From positions 1-30,359 of IMG/VR virus record IMGVR_UViG_3300032084_002699: a stretch of DNA of 30,359 nt, one strand, 5' to 3'. Shown here in pieces: positions 14,719 to 23,395 of this stretch (its first letter is position 1; each line of letters begins with the position of its first letter). This stretch comes from a virus. The notes under the pieces are model-generated. The model was not told the DNA's origin, searched no databases, and saw nothing but the letters and a program-made list of their open reading frames with translations. The translations under genes were made by a program, and so were the position numbers.

Positions 14719-15416
14719 TAATTGCCCTTTTCTGTAAAAGCAAGATCTGATAAAATTGCTTCATTTGTAACCTTGTCTTCTTTTAAGTCTATCAGATTTT
14801 GCCTAATTGTAGCAATTTGGGCTTTTATTGCTAACATGGCGGCTGAATTAGTCGGAGCAGAAGTTGGAATACCAATAACAATATGGGTATGTTCTGCCTC
14901 CTTTTGAATCTGGTCTTCAATCTTACTTAAAGCGTTGGTTATCTCATCAATATGGGTGGAATAAGTAGTTTTCCAGACTTGACCAAGAACTAGATTTTCA
15001 GTTGGTGCAGTTCCATCTTTTGATAGATATATTGCAGTATCAGATATATTCCAATACTTTTTACCGACTTTTGCCTTATGGACCTTATCACCAGTTAAAG
15101 CTTCTTCTGGAATCGTGTCATCAGAGCTAGTAAGTCTTTTTACTACAAAAGCATATTCTTCCATGTTTTCATCATCACCAAGATCTGCTTGAGCAAAAAG
15201 AACAAGATCATTAGTATCTGGAAAATCAAAATCACCACTATCAGCACCAACACTTTCCCAAGTCATTGTTGCTACAATCTCTCTCTCTTCAGGAAGAACA
15301 CTTAGAGTAACTTTCAGATAAGATCTGTCCTCAGCAATATGAAGTCTTTTTATTACACCAAGACCAACATGAAGATTGTCATCCTTTAAAATTTTTTTTA
15401 ATAGCTCAATATCCAT
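14718..15416 (-). CDS. Baseplate spike protein (Mu gp45-like, OB-fold)
   Basis: 232 aa. The N-terminal part (HVGLGVIKRLHIAEDRSYLK, then VTLSVLPEEREIVATMTW, DTNDLVLFAQADLGDDE) fits the OB-fold of gp45/gpV-type spikes. A coiled segment (EITNALSKIEDQIQKEAE) leads to HTHIVIG, an HxH motif which in spike tips coordinates iron. Unusually, another helical stretch of about 45 residues follows the HxH (LAIKAQIATIRQNLIDLKEDK), and no glycine-rich triple beta-helix is seen. The spike caps the tube and pierces the outer membrane. Confidence 0.75.
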   Translation of the reverse strand: MDIELLKKILKDDNLHVGLGVIKRLHIAEDRSYLKVTLSVLPEEREIVATMTWESVGADSGDFDFPDTNDLVLFAQADLGDDENMEEYAFVVKRLTSSDDTIPEEALTGDKVHKAKVGKKYWNISDTAIYLSKDGTAPTENLVLGQVWKTTYSTHIDEITNALSKIEDQIQKEAEHTHIVIGIPTSAPTNSAAMLAIKAQIATIRQNLIDLKEDKVTNEAILSDLAFTEKGN

Positions 15417-16822
15417 TAAATCTTACCCAAAGAAGATGAATCAATATCAATAAAATTAATAAAATCAATATTCATTCTAAATCCATCTTCTTGATCTAGT
15501 TCAAATTTTACATTTTTAACATAAAAAGCAGTATTTATTCTATTTAATGATTCTGCAAATGCATTTGCAATTTCTATAGGATAACCACGCCTTACAAGGA
15601 AATTTCTTTTTTGAGCATAAGTAGAATCTGATTTTATTTCACCGAGCTCATCCTGACTAAGATAAATTCTTATGGCCGTACCATTTCTTATTTTTGAAAA
15701 AAGAACAGGAAAAGTACCAGTTTGAAATTCGTTATCAACTTCTTCTGGTATCTCCATTTCAAACGTGGATAAACTTCCCTCTATTTGTTGCCTAGATAAT
15801 TCCTCATAAACGTCTTCGGCCATCGTTATCAATGTTTCTTTATCGTTTATATTAGGAACAGGGAAAGTAATATAATCAGCAACCTTTGGAGGATCTATCT
15901 TTTTTCCATCTTTATCAAGCTGGGCAATAGTTACTTCAGTATTACCAAACTCTGAAATAAAATCTTCACTTTTAGCCTCTTTTGGAATGTCTGCTGTTAT
16001 AACGGTTTTCTTTAAAAGGTTAGCAGAAGTAAGTCTGACATTATAATTCTTGGCCCTACCAAGCTTTCTTCTGAAGCTTAAATCCTTTATGTTACCGCCA
16101 TATATAAATTGCTTTATTTCTTTCTTTTCATAAATATTTCTAGGCTTAGTTATTACAAACTTATCAATTTCTATAAAACCAATAAGCCCAACCCTCCTTA
16201 AAATACTTTGCATTATATCCCAATAAGTTTCCTTTCTTTTTTGGTTCTTAACAGAAGTTGTGGGATTAAAATCAGGTGCTAATTTTGAAAGAGTAGGAAG
16301 ATCTTCACCAGATCTATTTACAACAATGATTTCTTCTGTTGATTTGAGCTCTTTTATAAGATCTTCCATGATTTGATCTATAGGCTTGGAAAGAGGTATA
16401 GGGCTAGTGTTTAGTCTTTTCTGATCAATAAAAAGAGAAGTAAAATCCCTCCCTTCTATCATAACGGTTCTGGTATCATCATTAAAATCAATACCACCCT
16501 CATCAGCAAAACCTTGAAAAATGATATTATCATCACTAGGTTCTATAAGATTTAAAGAGTTATTTCTTTTGAAAAGACCTTTTTTATCTTCCATATAAAC
16601 AGCTATACCAAGAGATCTTATGCATCTAGGATCAAACGGGAATGACTTATAATCAATTCTGGCCTTAAATGTATCTGCTTCAGTGTAATCATTTATATCA
16701 ACAGTTACACTTCTAGCTGATAATTGCATAACAGAAACTTGCTGAAGAACTTCAGAATTAGATCCAAAATCTTCCCAAATTACTCTAAGTGAAATAGCTG
16801 CTTGTGGATAATAAATACTCAT
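15416..16822 (-). CDS. Baseplate hub protein gpD/gp44-like
   Basis: 468 aa late-control-D type hub, the counterpart of T4 gp27 and Mu gp44. The N-terminus (SVTVDINDYTEADTFKARID) shows the hub's first tube-like barrel. The middle has DIMQSILRRVGLIGFIEIDK and FIYGGNIKDLSFRRKLGRAKNYNVRL, a strand-helix pattern common to gpD proteins. The protein forms a trimer that links tube and spike. Neighbours on both sides (LysM protein and spike) match the Mu order. The annotated start overlaps the upstream stop by four bases. Confidence 0.85.
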   Translation of the reverse strand: MSIYYPQAAISLRVIWEDFGSNSEVLQQVSVMQLSARSVTVDINDYTEADTFKARIDYKSFPFDPRCIRSLGIAVYMEDKKGLFKRNNSLNLIEPSDDNIIFQGFADEGGIDFNDDTRTVMIEGRDFTSLFIDQKRLNTSPIPLSKPIDQIMEDLIKELKSTEEIIVVNRSGEDLPTLSKLAPDFNPTTSVKNQKRKETYWDIMQSILRRVGLIGFIEIDKFVITKPRNIYEKKEIKQFIYGGNIKDLSFRRKLGRAKNYNVRLTSANLLKKTVITADIPKEAKSEDFISEFGNTEVTIAQLDKDGKKIDPPKVADYITFPVPNINDKETLITMAEDVYEELSRQQIEGSLSTFEMEIPEEVDNEFQTGTFPVLFSKIRNGTAIRIYLSQDELGEIKSDSTYAQKRNFLVRRGYPIEIANAFAESLNRINTAFYVKNVKFELDQEDGFRMNIDFINFIDIDSSSLGKI

Positions 16823-17946
16823 ATTCTAGGAATTTCAATCAATCTACCAATTTGCAGATCTGTATTAGTTAAATCGTTATAGTCATAAATTTCTTTCCAG
16901 TTTCCAGAATTTCCATAATATTCAACAGATATCTTTTGAAGAGTATCACCAGTTTTTACTAATCTTCTGGCCAAAGGAAGAGTATTAATAATATTTGAAA
17001 ATTGAGCAAAAAGCCTTTGAAGCAATGAGGTTAAGCTTGATGCTGCTGCAATACTTGAAGTCGTATATTTTCCATAATCATATCTACCAGCAATAGAAGT
17101 ACTTGGATCAAATGAAGCTAAAGATCCTAACTGTCTCTTATATCTTGATAGAACTTGCTGAGCATACTTTATCAATCCTTTTATTCTGTTAACCGATGAT
17201 TTTATATCTTGAACAGTCGTAAAGATAGCATCTACAAAATTTGTCACAGTTGCCAACACTTCTGCAACTTCACTTGTTACACCGTTTATAATATCAGCAA
17301 TTGAACGTGGTACAGAATCAGGAATAGTGCTTGAATTTAATTGAAATTCAGTAGCAAGAGCAATGAGCTCTTTATTTATTCCAAATGGAACTTCTTTTTT
17401 TCTTTGTAGGAAAATTGCATTTTTAGGAGCATTAAAACCAATAACGAAAAATGTTATTGAATAATTAATTCTTGAAAGTCTTTCTAAATCAAACTTTGTT
17501 TCTTCAATTATTGCGTATCTTTCAAACTCTCCAAGCTGCAATCTGACAACATTTCCACGAATCCTTACAGCATCAACTTCTTTCTGCATTTCTTCAGATA
17601 TGTTTTTTAGCTGAGGATTAGAAAACCTTTTATCTTTGAATGTTCCATTAATGGTTATAGGTAATTCTTCTGGCCCAAATACTTGAACAGATGGTTCAGA
17701 GTATCCAGAATAATACTCTTTTTTCATCCTTTGTTTACCGCCAAAAGAAAACGGTATCTTAGGCATCCAGTTACCAGCAAATACTATTTTGTCACCACTA
17801 GCACCAGTCGGAAGAATCTCTTCTATTTTAAAACCATCAGGAAAATCAGGAGCATCAAAATCAGCATTAACCGTTTGTTCAAACGGGTTTCTAATCTTAT
17901 TGGTAATGTCATTTACAGATCCTTGGAATCCGTTAAGTAAAGCCAT
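16819..17946 (-). CDS. LysM baseplate protein (Mu gp43-like position)
   Basis: 375 aa. The N-terminal half contains a beta domain (LPITINGTFKDKRFSNPQ, RGNVVRLQLGEFERYAIIEE) as in phage tail proteins between tape measure and hub. The C-terminal 50 residues form a LysM-type fold: RLVKTGDTLQKISVEYYG, NWKEIYDYNDL, LQIGRLIEIPRI. In myophages LysM baseplate proteins cement the hub region. The start overlaps the tape measure stop (17946) by one base. Confidence 0.82.
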   Translation of the reverse strand: MALLNGFQGSVNDITNKIRNPFEQTVNADFDAPDFPDGFKIEEILPTGASGDKIVFAGNWMPKIPFSFGGKQRMKKEYYSGYSEPSVQVFGPEELPITINGTFKDKRFSNPQLKNISEEMQKEVDAVRIRGNVVRLQLGEFERYAIIEETKFDLERLSRINYSITFFVIGFNAPKNAIFLQRKKEVPFGINKELIALATEFQLNSSTIPDSVPRSIADIINGVTSEVAEVLATVTNFVDAIFTTVQDIKSSVNRIKGLIKYAQQVLSRYKRQLGSLASFDPSTSIAGRYDYGKYTTSSIAAASSLTSLLQRLFAQFSNIINTLPLARRLVKTGDTLQKISVEYYGNSGNWKEIYDYNDLTNTDLQIGRLIEIPRI

Positions 17947-19877
17947 TAGATAGTCCCTGCCTGTTGAGCTGCTGTTTTAATACTTCTTGTGGATCTCCTA
18001 TTTTGACTTGCTTTTTCAAGCTGGTCTTGAATAGTAAAAGCAATTCTATCTGGTTGAAGAACCTCTTTAAAAGCATTGTTCATGGTAACATCATAATTAT
18101 TAACCTGTTGAACAACTTTTGCATTTTCAACACCTTCAGGCCCTAATGTAGGAGTTCTAAATCTATCAACAGTTTTCATAAACTCTTCAGCACCAGCACC
18201 CATTGCTTCTGAAAAACTATTTTCCATTCCATCAAAAAGCTTTCCATTTAGAAGATTTCCAGCAGAAAAATTCTCCAATAGAGTTGCGATATTAGTAACT
18301 AAAGAAGCAAGAAGAACAGTTATTCCAGCTATTATTCCTCTAAAGGCTGCATATAGTTCTAAAAACTTATCAGAAAGCGTACCTATGATATCGGTAACAA
18401 GCTTTAATCCATCTTTAAATAAATCAAGGAAAAATGTCCCTTCAGTAAATATGCTAAAAAGTTCCTCAAAACCTGTTATCATATCCATAATAGGAGCTAT
18501 AAATATTGAAAATGATCTCTTTAATGAAGTGAACATATCAATAATACTGGCCATATTATTCCCAAGCCACTCAAGAGCAGAAAGCTTACCTCTATCAAGA
18601 GCTCTGGAAAGACCTATAATTGGAATAAGAAGAATTGAAAACAATCCTGCCATTCTTCCTACGGTTAACATGACAGCTTTTAAAACACCTCCAAAAGTAG
18701 ATATCGGACCAACTTTAAATATGCTCATAAGATTTTTAAGAGCTCCACCAACAAAAGGTATTCTCATTATAAAATCAAAAACTCCCTGTAATGGTTTAAC
18801 TATTTTTGATAAATATGGAACCGTACTAAGAGCATGCATAATTTCCTGAAAGTGAGTAAGTGTAATTATGAGACTAACTATTCCAGCACTGGCGGCAATA
18901 TCACCAGCTAAACCATCAAGAGTCATCATGTTTAAAAGCATCTCTCTAGGGCTATCAATCATTGGCTTTATAAATCTTGCCATTGCCTCAACCATTTCTC
19001 TTCCTTGTTTATCGACAAATTTGATAAACATTTGAAATACCTCAACGATCAAAGGCATAAGAACATCACCAAGAGGTCTTAAGACAGAGTTAAAGGATCT
19101 AAATAAATCAGATGCAGATTGCATTACTCCGCTAAGAGTGTTTGCCCTCATCTCAAGTATTTTTGAGTTATTGGCAAATTTTGATAATGAATCATTTAAA
19201 ATATTAAATCTTTGAGCTGCTTTTAAGGCATTAAACCCTTTAGCATCTTTGATCCCTGCTTGCTGAAATGGTTCTGGTGCTTCTGTGACAAGTCTTCTAA
19301 AAAGAGTATCACCCATTGAAGCAGATCCTTCTATGGCCCTAAGAAGTTGACCTTGAACAAGTGAAGGATCTATACCTAAATTGGGAGCAGATTTAAGTAA
19401 ATTTCTGGACATTTTTCTAGCTGAACTAAAATCATCACCAGCCAAACCTTTTGGAATAAGCATAGCACTTAAAGTTTTAGTCATTTGCATTAACTCATCT
19501 GCTGGTAATCCAAATGTTCTTGCATCTTTTGCTATGTCACCCATAATTTTACGAGATGACATCATTTGTTCATTTATACTTCCAATCGTTCCAGAAAGAT
19601 GGGCAACATTAGAATCAATAATCTGAACAAAAGAAAGTTGAGATTGAGTGAATTTATCACTCATACCAATAGCATTTCCCAAAACGCCCAGTATTCCGGC
19701 ACTGGCACCAGTAAAATTAGCAATAAAACCAACACCAAGAGCCCTTACAGATCCTAAAGCGTTTTGTACGGTTGAATTTAAGCTATCTACCTTTCCTTCA
19801 AGCTTGTCTACACCTAAAATAGCTCCAGCAACGTCAAACTTAAATTCTGATACTACTGTAAACGCATTTATTGCCAT
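17946..19877 (-). CDS. Tail tape measure protein
   Basis: 643 aa, the longest tail gene apart from the exported fibre. It is helical, with hydrophobic stretches typical of tape measures (GDIAASAGIVSLIITLTHF, RMAGLFSILLIPIIGLSR, GIIAGITVLLASLVTNIATL). The N-terminal 300 residues include a helix ending SSRKIMGDIAKDARTFGLP, then ELMQMTKTLSAML and APNLGIDPSLVQGQLLRAIEG, recurrent in Mu-like tape measures. It sets tail length (about 1.5 angstrom per residue gives a tail near 95 nm) and is ejected at infection. Its ATG overlaps the stop of the frameshifted chaperone (TAATG). Confidence 0.9.
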   Translation of the reverse strand: MAINAFTVVSEFKFDVAGAILGVDKLEGKVDSLNSTVQNALGSVRALGVGFIANFTGASAGILGVLGNAIGMSDKFTQSQLSFVQIIDSNVAHLSGTIGSINEQMMSSRKIMGDIAKDARTFGLPADELMQMTKTLSAMLIPKGLAGDDFSSARKMSRNLLKSAPNLGIDPSLVQGQLLRAIEGSASMGDTLFRRLVTEAPEPFQQAGIKDAKGFNALKAAQRFNILNDSLSKFANNSKILEMRANTLSGVMQSASDLFRSFNSVLRPLGDVLMPLIVEVFQMFIKFVDKQGREMVEAMARFIKPMIDSPREMLLNMMTLDGLAGDIAASAGIVSLIITLTHFQEIMHALSTVPYLSKIVKPLQGVFDFIMRIPFVGGALKNLMSIFKVGPISTFGGVLKAVMLTVGRMAGLFSILLIPIIGLSRALDRGKLSALEWLGNNMASIIDMFTSLKRSFSIFIAPIMDMITGFEELFSIFTEGTFFLDLFKDGLKLVTDIIGTLSDKFLELYAAFRGIIAGITVLLASLVTNIATLLENFSAGNLLNGKLFDGMENSFSEAMGAGAEEFMKTVDRFRTPTLGPEGVENAKVVQQVNNYDVTMNNAFKEVLQPDRIAFTIQDQLEKASQNRRSTRSIKTAAQQAGTI

Positions 19878-20361
19878 TAAGACTTCCCAGATTCATCTGT
19901 TAATATTTCATTCAGTCTATCACAGTATATCTTAAATTCGGCAAGAGTCATAGATTCAGCCTCTTGCCTAGAAATATTAGAATATCTTTGAACCCAAGCT
20001 AGCTGCCTTATAAAGTTGTATGCTCTGGGGTTAAGTCTAAGTTTCCCTCGCCATCATCCACCATCATTTTAATAGCTTTTGAAACCTGACCATATTCTTT
20101 GAAAGTAAACAGCTTTTTAAGGTCTTGCTTTTCTTGAAGTGTAAGCTTTTTCTTATCAACTTGAACCAAAAGAAGTTTAATCATTTCTTTTTGAAAAAGG
20201 ACTGATAAATGTGCTTCATTTTCTGGACCAGCTTCTTTTCCTGCTATTTTTGTAGCATGTTCAGTATCACCAATTTCAGGATCTCTTAAGTAAATAACTT
20301 TGCCTGTACCTAAAGTGAATTTTGCTACTTGAACTTTTTCATTTTTCTTTGAATCAACCAT
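19877..20361 (-). CDS. Tail assembly chaperone frameshift fusion (gpGT-like)
   Basis: A -1 ribosomal frameshift at the heptamer G GGA AAC (minus strand, 20047-20041), in the exact X-XXY-YYZ phase of the chaperone frame, leads into a 54-codon open frame that has no start of its own. The extension begins LRLNPRAYNFIRQLAWVQRY and continues SNISRQEAESMTLAEFKIYC, DRLNEILTDESGKS, giving a fusion of 161 aa (107 + 54). The extension stops with TAA overlapping the tape measure ATG. In tailed phages the G and G-T proteins wrap the tape measure, and the frameshift sets their ratio. Gene position, slippery site, frame and stop position all agree. Confidence 0.85.
20008..20361 (-). CDS. Tail assembly chaperone, unshifted product (gpG-like)
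   Basis: 117 aa, preceded by AGGAG. The sequence (VAKFTLGTGKVIYLRDPEIG, EMIKLLLVQVDKKKLTLQE, LFTFKEYGQVSKAIKMM) is the small alpha/beta protein expected between tube and tape measure genes in myophages, equivalent to lambda gpG and Mu gp41. It binds the tape measure during assembly and is absent from mature virions. Ten residues after the slippery site it stops at TAA; the -1 product continues, see the fusion entry. Confidence 0.85.
   Translation of the reverse strand: MVDSKKNEKVQVAKFTLGTGKVIYLRDPEIGDTEHATKIAGKEAGPENEAHLSVLFQKEMIKLLLVQVDKKKLTLQEKQDLKKLFTFKEYGQVSKAIKMMVDDGEGNLDLTPEHTTL
20041..20047 (-). other. Slippery heptamer GGGAAAC for -1 frameshift
   Basis: On the minus strand the bases read GGGAAAC, aligned with the chaperone frame as G GGA AAC, that is codons GGA (20046-20044) and AAC (20043-20041). 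After slipping, tRNAs pair with GGG and AAA and reading resumes at CTT. I did not identify a clear downstream pseudoknot by eye. Confidence 0.85.
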
Positions 20362-20384
20362 GATTACTCCTATCGTATCTTATC

Positions 20385-20416
20385 AAAAAAAAAGAGTTCC
20401 GTTTTATTTACGGAAC
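20385..20416 (-). terminator. Strong intrinsic terminator after tail tube gene
   Basis: On the minus strand: GTTCCGT, loop AAATAAA, ACGGAAC, then TC and nine T. It starts about twenty bases after the tube stop codon and lies 24 bases before the chaperone ATG. Downstream tail and baseplate genes must therefore rely on partial read-through, antitermination, or another promoter. It fits the need for much more tube and sheath protein than chaperone and baseplate proteins. Confidence 0.85.
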
Positions 20417-20437
20417 CCCTAGTAACTACTTTTTAAA

Positions 20438-20860
20438 TTATAAACCAACCCTTCCAGAAGCCTGAAAGTTAATGGTTTTTGTTACCTTTTCATTTAGGCC
20501 GGGCTTTGTCTTAGAAAGACTAAACTGACAATCAAAGTAAACATAACTTTTACTTGTTCCATCAGGATAAAACTCGGTATCAATAAAGGTATCTTCAGTT
20601 ACACCAATTCCATTTAAGTTATTAGCAACTAGAGCATCAATAAACTCTTCAATGGTTGCATTTTTAACTTCCATATCAAATTGACCTGACCAACCTTCAA
20701 TAGACTGATCTCCTTCTGGAATAGGAGCTCCTACATAGAAAGATTTTTGAAAATTTGAATCTTGGTTAATTTGAACATTTGTAATAGTGTCAATGACAAC
20801 AGGTGCGCCATCTCTATACATTTCAAATCTTGCCTGATGGCCTCTTATACTTGCTGGCAT
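20438..20860 (-). CDS. Tail tube protein
   Basis: 140 aa, following the sheath gene as in all Mu- and P2-like myophages. The N-terminus (MPASIRGHQARFEMYRDGAP) and the strands SIEGWSGQFDMEVKNATIEE, SYVYFDCQFSLSK, VTKTINFQASGRVGL match the beta-barrel tube protein with its long loop. It polymerises into hexamer rings inside the sheath. AAGGAG lies before the ATG. A strong terminator follows, as expected for an abundant product. Confidence 0.87.
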   Translation of the reverse strand: MPASIRGHQARFEMYRDGAPVVIDTITNVQINQDSNFQKSFYVGAPIPEGDQSIEGWSGQFDMEVKNATIEEFIDALVANNLNGIGVTEDTFIDTEFYPDGTSKSYVYFDCQFSLSKTKPGLNEKVTKTINFQASGRVGL

Positions 20861-20864
20861 AGTC

Positions 20865-22316
20865 TTATTCTCCTTCTAGCACAACAACAGATTCACCGAT
20901 CTCAGCTTTAAGAACAATAAACCTCATGCTGCTGTAAATTCTTTGTTTGTAATCAATGAAAAACTTACCTTCGGCAAGAGTGTCATCAGTATTGGGCCCA
21001 TCAATATCAACACTTTTTGCAAGACCACCTTGAACTTCACTATCCTTAGGAAGAACACCCAGATCTTCTTGTTGCCTAATAAATCTGAGGATTGCAGCCT
21101 TAGCAGCAGTTCTCTCAGTAGCTCTGTTAGGAGCATTTTGATAATTTTTAAGAAACCTACCGATACTATCAGTAAGAAAATCAGCCATTCTTCTTCTCAG
21201 AATAGTCAGCTTAGAACTATTTGCAACCTGAGTTACAATAGCAGACTTCAGCTTGAATCCGATATCATTATCAAACTCAAAAGCACTTACACCAGCTTCT
21301 TTAAGAGCGATATAATCAGTTCTGGTAAGTTCCTTCTTAAGTCCAGTAATACCAAAAAGAAGACCAGAATTAGCAGCATAGGCAAGATCAACATTTGGAG
21401 CAACTTGACTGAAAAGAGAAGCAATCCATGCAGCAGGAGAAGTATAAACTGACTCACCATTGATTGTTGTTTGAACCCAGTTTGAAGCATAAATAATCCT
21501 TCCGTCAGTATCTCTTAAAAGAGCAACATCAGTTTCATTATCTGCTACAGTATCTTCTTCCTCTTCAGAAAGAATAACCATTTTATCCTGAGTGGTTCCA
21601 GCGTGAGTTTTTAGATACCCGTTTCTAGTCTGGTTGTACTCATCTAAGAAAAGCACATTCCCAGCACCTTCAACAGCAGCTTTTGCAATTGCATCTTGAT
21701 AATCAGTATCAGCAAGAGTCCCGTCAGATCCAGTAGCTAATGCTGTAGAAACAGTATTAACAGGCTCACTTGTAGCATCAAGAACAGTTACATCAATAAG
21801 TTTTGAATCCTTAAAAACCTTATCAGATACAACATTTCCAATTTCAATATTGTCATAAATTTCATCTGGAAAAAATTCAGTAGCACCTTCACTTGTATCT
21901 TGGATAGTATATTTCTTACCCCCAACAGATCCGGCCTCAACAGTAACTTTAATACTGTTCCCATAAACACCCTTGTATTTAGCATCAAATTTGATACTTG
22001 GAACAGTGGCATTATTTATTGATAAAGTTCCCAAAACAGCATCATCAGCAAGAACTCTGATGATCTTTAAAATTGAAAACTTTTTATTTTTTAATTGGAT
22101 ATTTCCAAGGTAATCAGACTTTCCATATCTCTCATGGAAATCTTTAATACCAGAAATTCTGGTAAGAGCTGTTGAACCTCTTTGCAGCTGAGCAATCATA
22201 ACAGCAACACCCGTTCCAACGCCTTGTACATTTGGTGATGGTGCTTGTTCATCAACTACGATTCCATCAACTTCATCGTATTGTAATGGATTATTTGTTC
22301 TAAAGATTGAGCCCAT
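20865..22316 (-). CDS. Contractile tail sheath protein
   Basis: 483 aa. The N-terminus (VDEQAPSPNVQGVGTGVAVM, IAQLQRGSTALTRISGIKDF) and the C-terminal part (FIDYKQRIYSSMRFIVLKAE, IGESVVVLEGE) are typical of the phage sheath superfamily, with conserved N- and C-terminal arms and a variable middle. It makes the outer contractile cylinder. TTAGGAG is placed before the ATG. Length is normal for this family (about 390-660 aa). Confidence 0.95.
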   Translation of the reverse strand: MGSIFRTNNPLQYDEVDGIVVDEQAPSPNVQGVGTGVAVMIAQLQRGSTALTRISGIKDFHERYGKSDYLGNIQLKNKKFSILKIIRVLADDAVLGTLSINNATVPSIKFDAKYKGVYGNSIKVTVEAGSVGGKKYTIQDTSEGATEFFPDEIYDNIEIGNVVSDKVFKDSKLIDVTVLDATSEPVNTVSTALATGSDGTLADTDYQDAIAKAAVEGAGNVLFLDEYNQTRNGYLKTHAGTTQDKMVILSEEEEDTVADNETDVALLRDTDGRIIYASNWVQTTINGESVYTSPAAWIASLFSQVAPNVDLAYAANSGLLFGITGLKKELTRTDYIALKEAGVSAFEFDNDIGFKLKSAIVTQVANSSKLTILRRRMADFLTDSIGRFLKNYQNAPNRATERTAAKAAILRFIRQQEDLGVLPKDSEVQGGLAKSVDIDGPNTDDTLAEGKFFIDYKQRIYSSMRFIVLKAEIGESVVVLEGE

Positions 22317-22328
22317 GAGGTTTTTCTC

Positions 22329-22949
22329 CTAAAAAATTTGAATATTTTCTTCCAATTCCTCGTTGTCTTCACTTACGTCAGAGTTGTCAGAAATTTGATG
22401 ATTTATTGTAGCTTCTTCAATTCTAGGTACAGATTTTACAGCAACCTTTGAATAATTTACAACCAAATCTATCTTCATTCTCCATTGCGACTTTTGGGAA
22501 TTTTCTTCGTTATCAATATAAGTGTAGCCCACCTGATCATATCTCGCAATTATGTTGTGATAGTCAGCAAGTGTAAGGGACAATCCTTGAGGTATGCCTT
22601 TTTCCAGATAATCTTTATTCAATGCATTATCAATAAGGTCAAATATTCTTCCTCTTTGGATCTTATATTCACACCAAATATCTAACTGTATTGTAGCATC
22701 AAATTGGCCTATTTTTTCAACAATAATGTCATTCTGAGGAATTTCTGGATCTTGAGACTTTGAATGAATTATGAAGTTAGAATAATTCATATAAGTAGGA
22801 GTCCCAGCCGTAATGACAGAAGCACATGGAAGCTTCATTTCCTGCTTAGGATTAGGCCATTCATCGTAGACCTTTTTAAGCTCTGGAACATTATCTTGTA
22901 AATATTTTTGAAGGCCTCTAATAGCCGCCATATCTGCTGGTATAATCAT
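22329..22949 (-). CDS. Putative tail terminator or neck protein
   Basis: 206 aa. Located between the gp10-like protein and the sheath, where myophages have the tail terminator (Mu gp37/gp38 region). It contains helix RGLQKYLQDNVPELKKVYDE, then strands ATIQLDIWCEYKIQRGRIFD, LIDNALNKD, and SQWRMKIDLVVNY, an alpha/beta arrangement seen in tail terminators. The C-terminal 40 residues are acidic and disordered. Annotation rests on position and fold impression. Confidence 0.65.
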   Translation of the reverse strand: MIIPADMAAIRGLQKYLQDNVPELKKVYDEWPNPKQEMKLPCASVITAGTPTYMNYSNFIIHSKSQDPEIPQNDIIVEKIGQFDATIQLDIWCEYKIQRGRIFDLIDNALNKDYLEKGIPQGLSLTLADYHNIIARYDQVGYTYIDNEENSQKSQWRMKIDLVVNYSKVAVKSVPRIEEATINHQISDNSDVSEDNEELEENIQIF

Positions 22950-23395
22950 CTAAAGTTTTTCCTCAAATTTATTCTAATATCATTTACTATTTTATCCAAC
23001 TGATTAGTCAATACGTGCTTTGGCTCCATTCCATGTTCTTCAATTTTAGATTGAGTATATCTGGCAAGTGCCCAAACTTCTGAAGTATAATTACCAACCT
23101 TTAAGACCCTTTTTGCCCATTCTAACAACGGCTTAAGTGGTGGTCTGAATGGTCTAGCACCAAATTCAATAATACCAGCATGAGGTGCATAATTACCAAG
23201 AAGTGCATTTTTCTCAGTTAAAATAAGATCCCATGACTGAGCATAAAGACCAGTATCAACTGGAGAGTTTTTAACAATATCTTGAAAGTTTTTTATAAGA
23301 GCTCCTGTAACTGATTTTTTATATTTTTCAATATCGTCTTCAGCGTACTTTCTGAGCTCTTTTGAGAATTTATCTAATGGGACTTTCTTTGCCAT
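22946..23395 (-). CDS. HK97 gp10-like head-tail/neck protein
   Basis: 149 aa with the family signature NSPVDTGLYAQSW (SPVDTG, residues 40-45), followed by NYAPHAGIIEFGARPFRPP, the usual 'Y...vEyGt+pfr' region. HK97 gp10-family proteins act at the head-tail joint. It overlaps the next gene by four bases and starts one base before the stop of the previous one. Confidence 0.88.
   Translation of the reverse strand: MAKKVPLDKFSKELRKYAEDDIEKYKKSVTGALIKNFQDIVKNSPVDTGLYAQSWDLILTEKNALLGNYAPHAGIIEFGARPFRPPLKPLLEWAKRVLKVGNYTSEVWALARYTQSKIEEHGMEPKHVLTNQLDKIVNDIRINLRKNFR

Noticed and set aside
18385-18849. 154-aa plus-strand frame
   Set aside because: Antisense of the tape measure gene, no ribosome site, no recognisable domain.
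20367-20380. TACGAT before the chaperone gene as a -10 promoter box
   Set aside because: Transcription would begin at or inside the ribosome site, leaving it out of the message, and no -35 is present. A role in RNA or chance is more likely.
20943-21452. 169-aa plus-strand frame
   Set aside because: Lies wholly opposite the tail sheath gene, low-complexity Ser/Lys/Ile content, no start signal.
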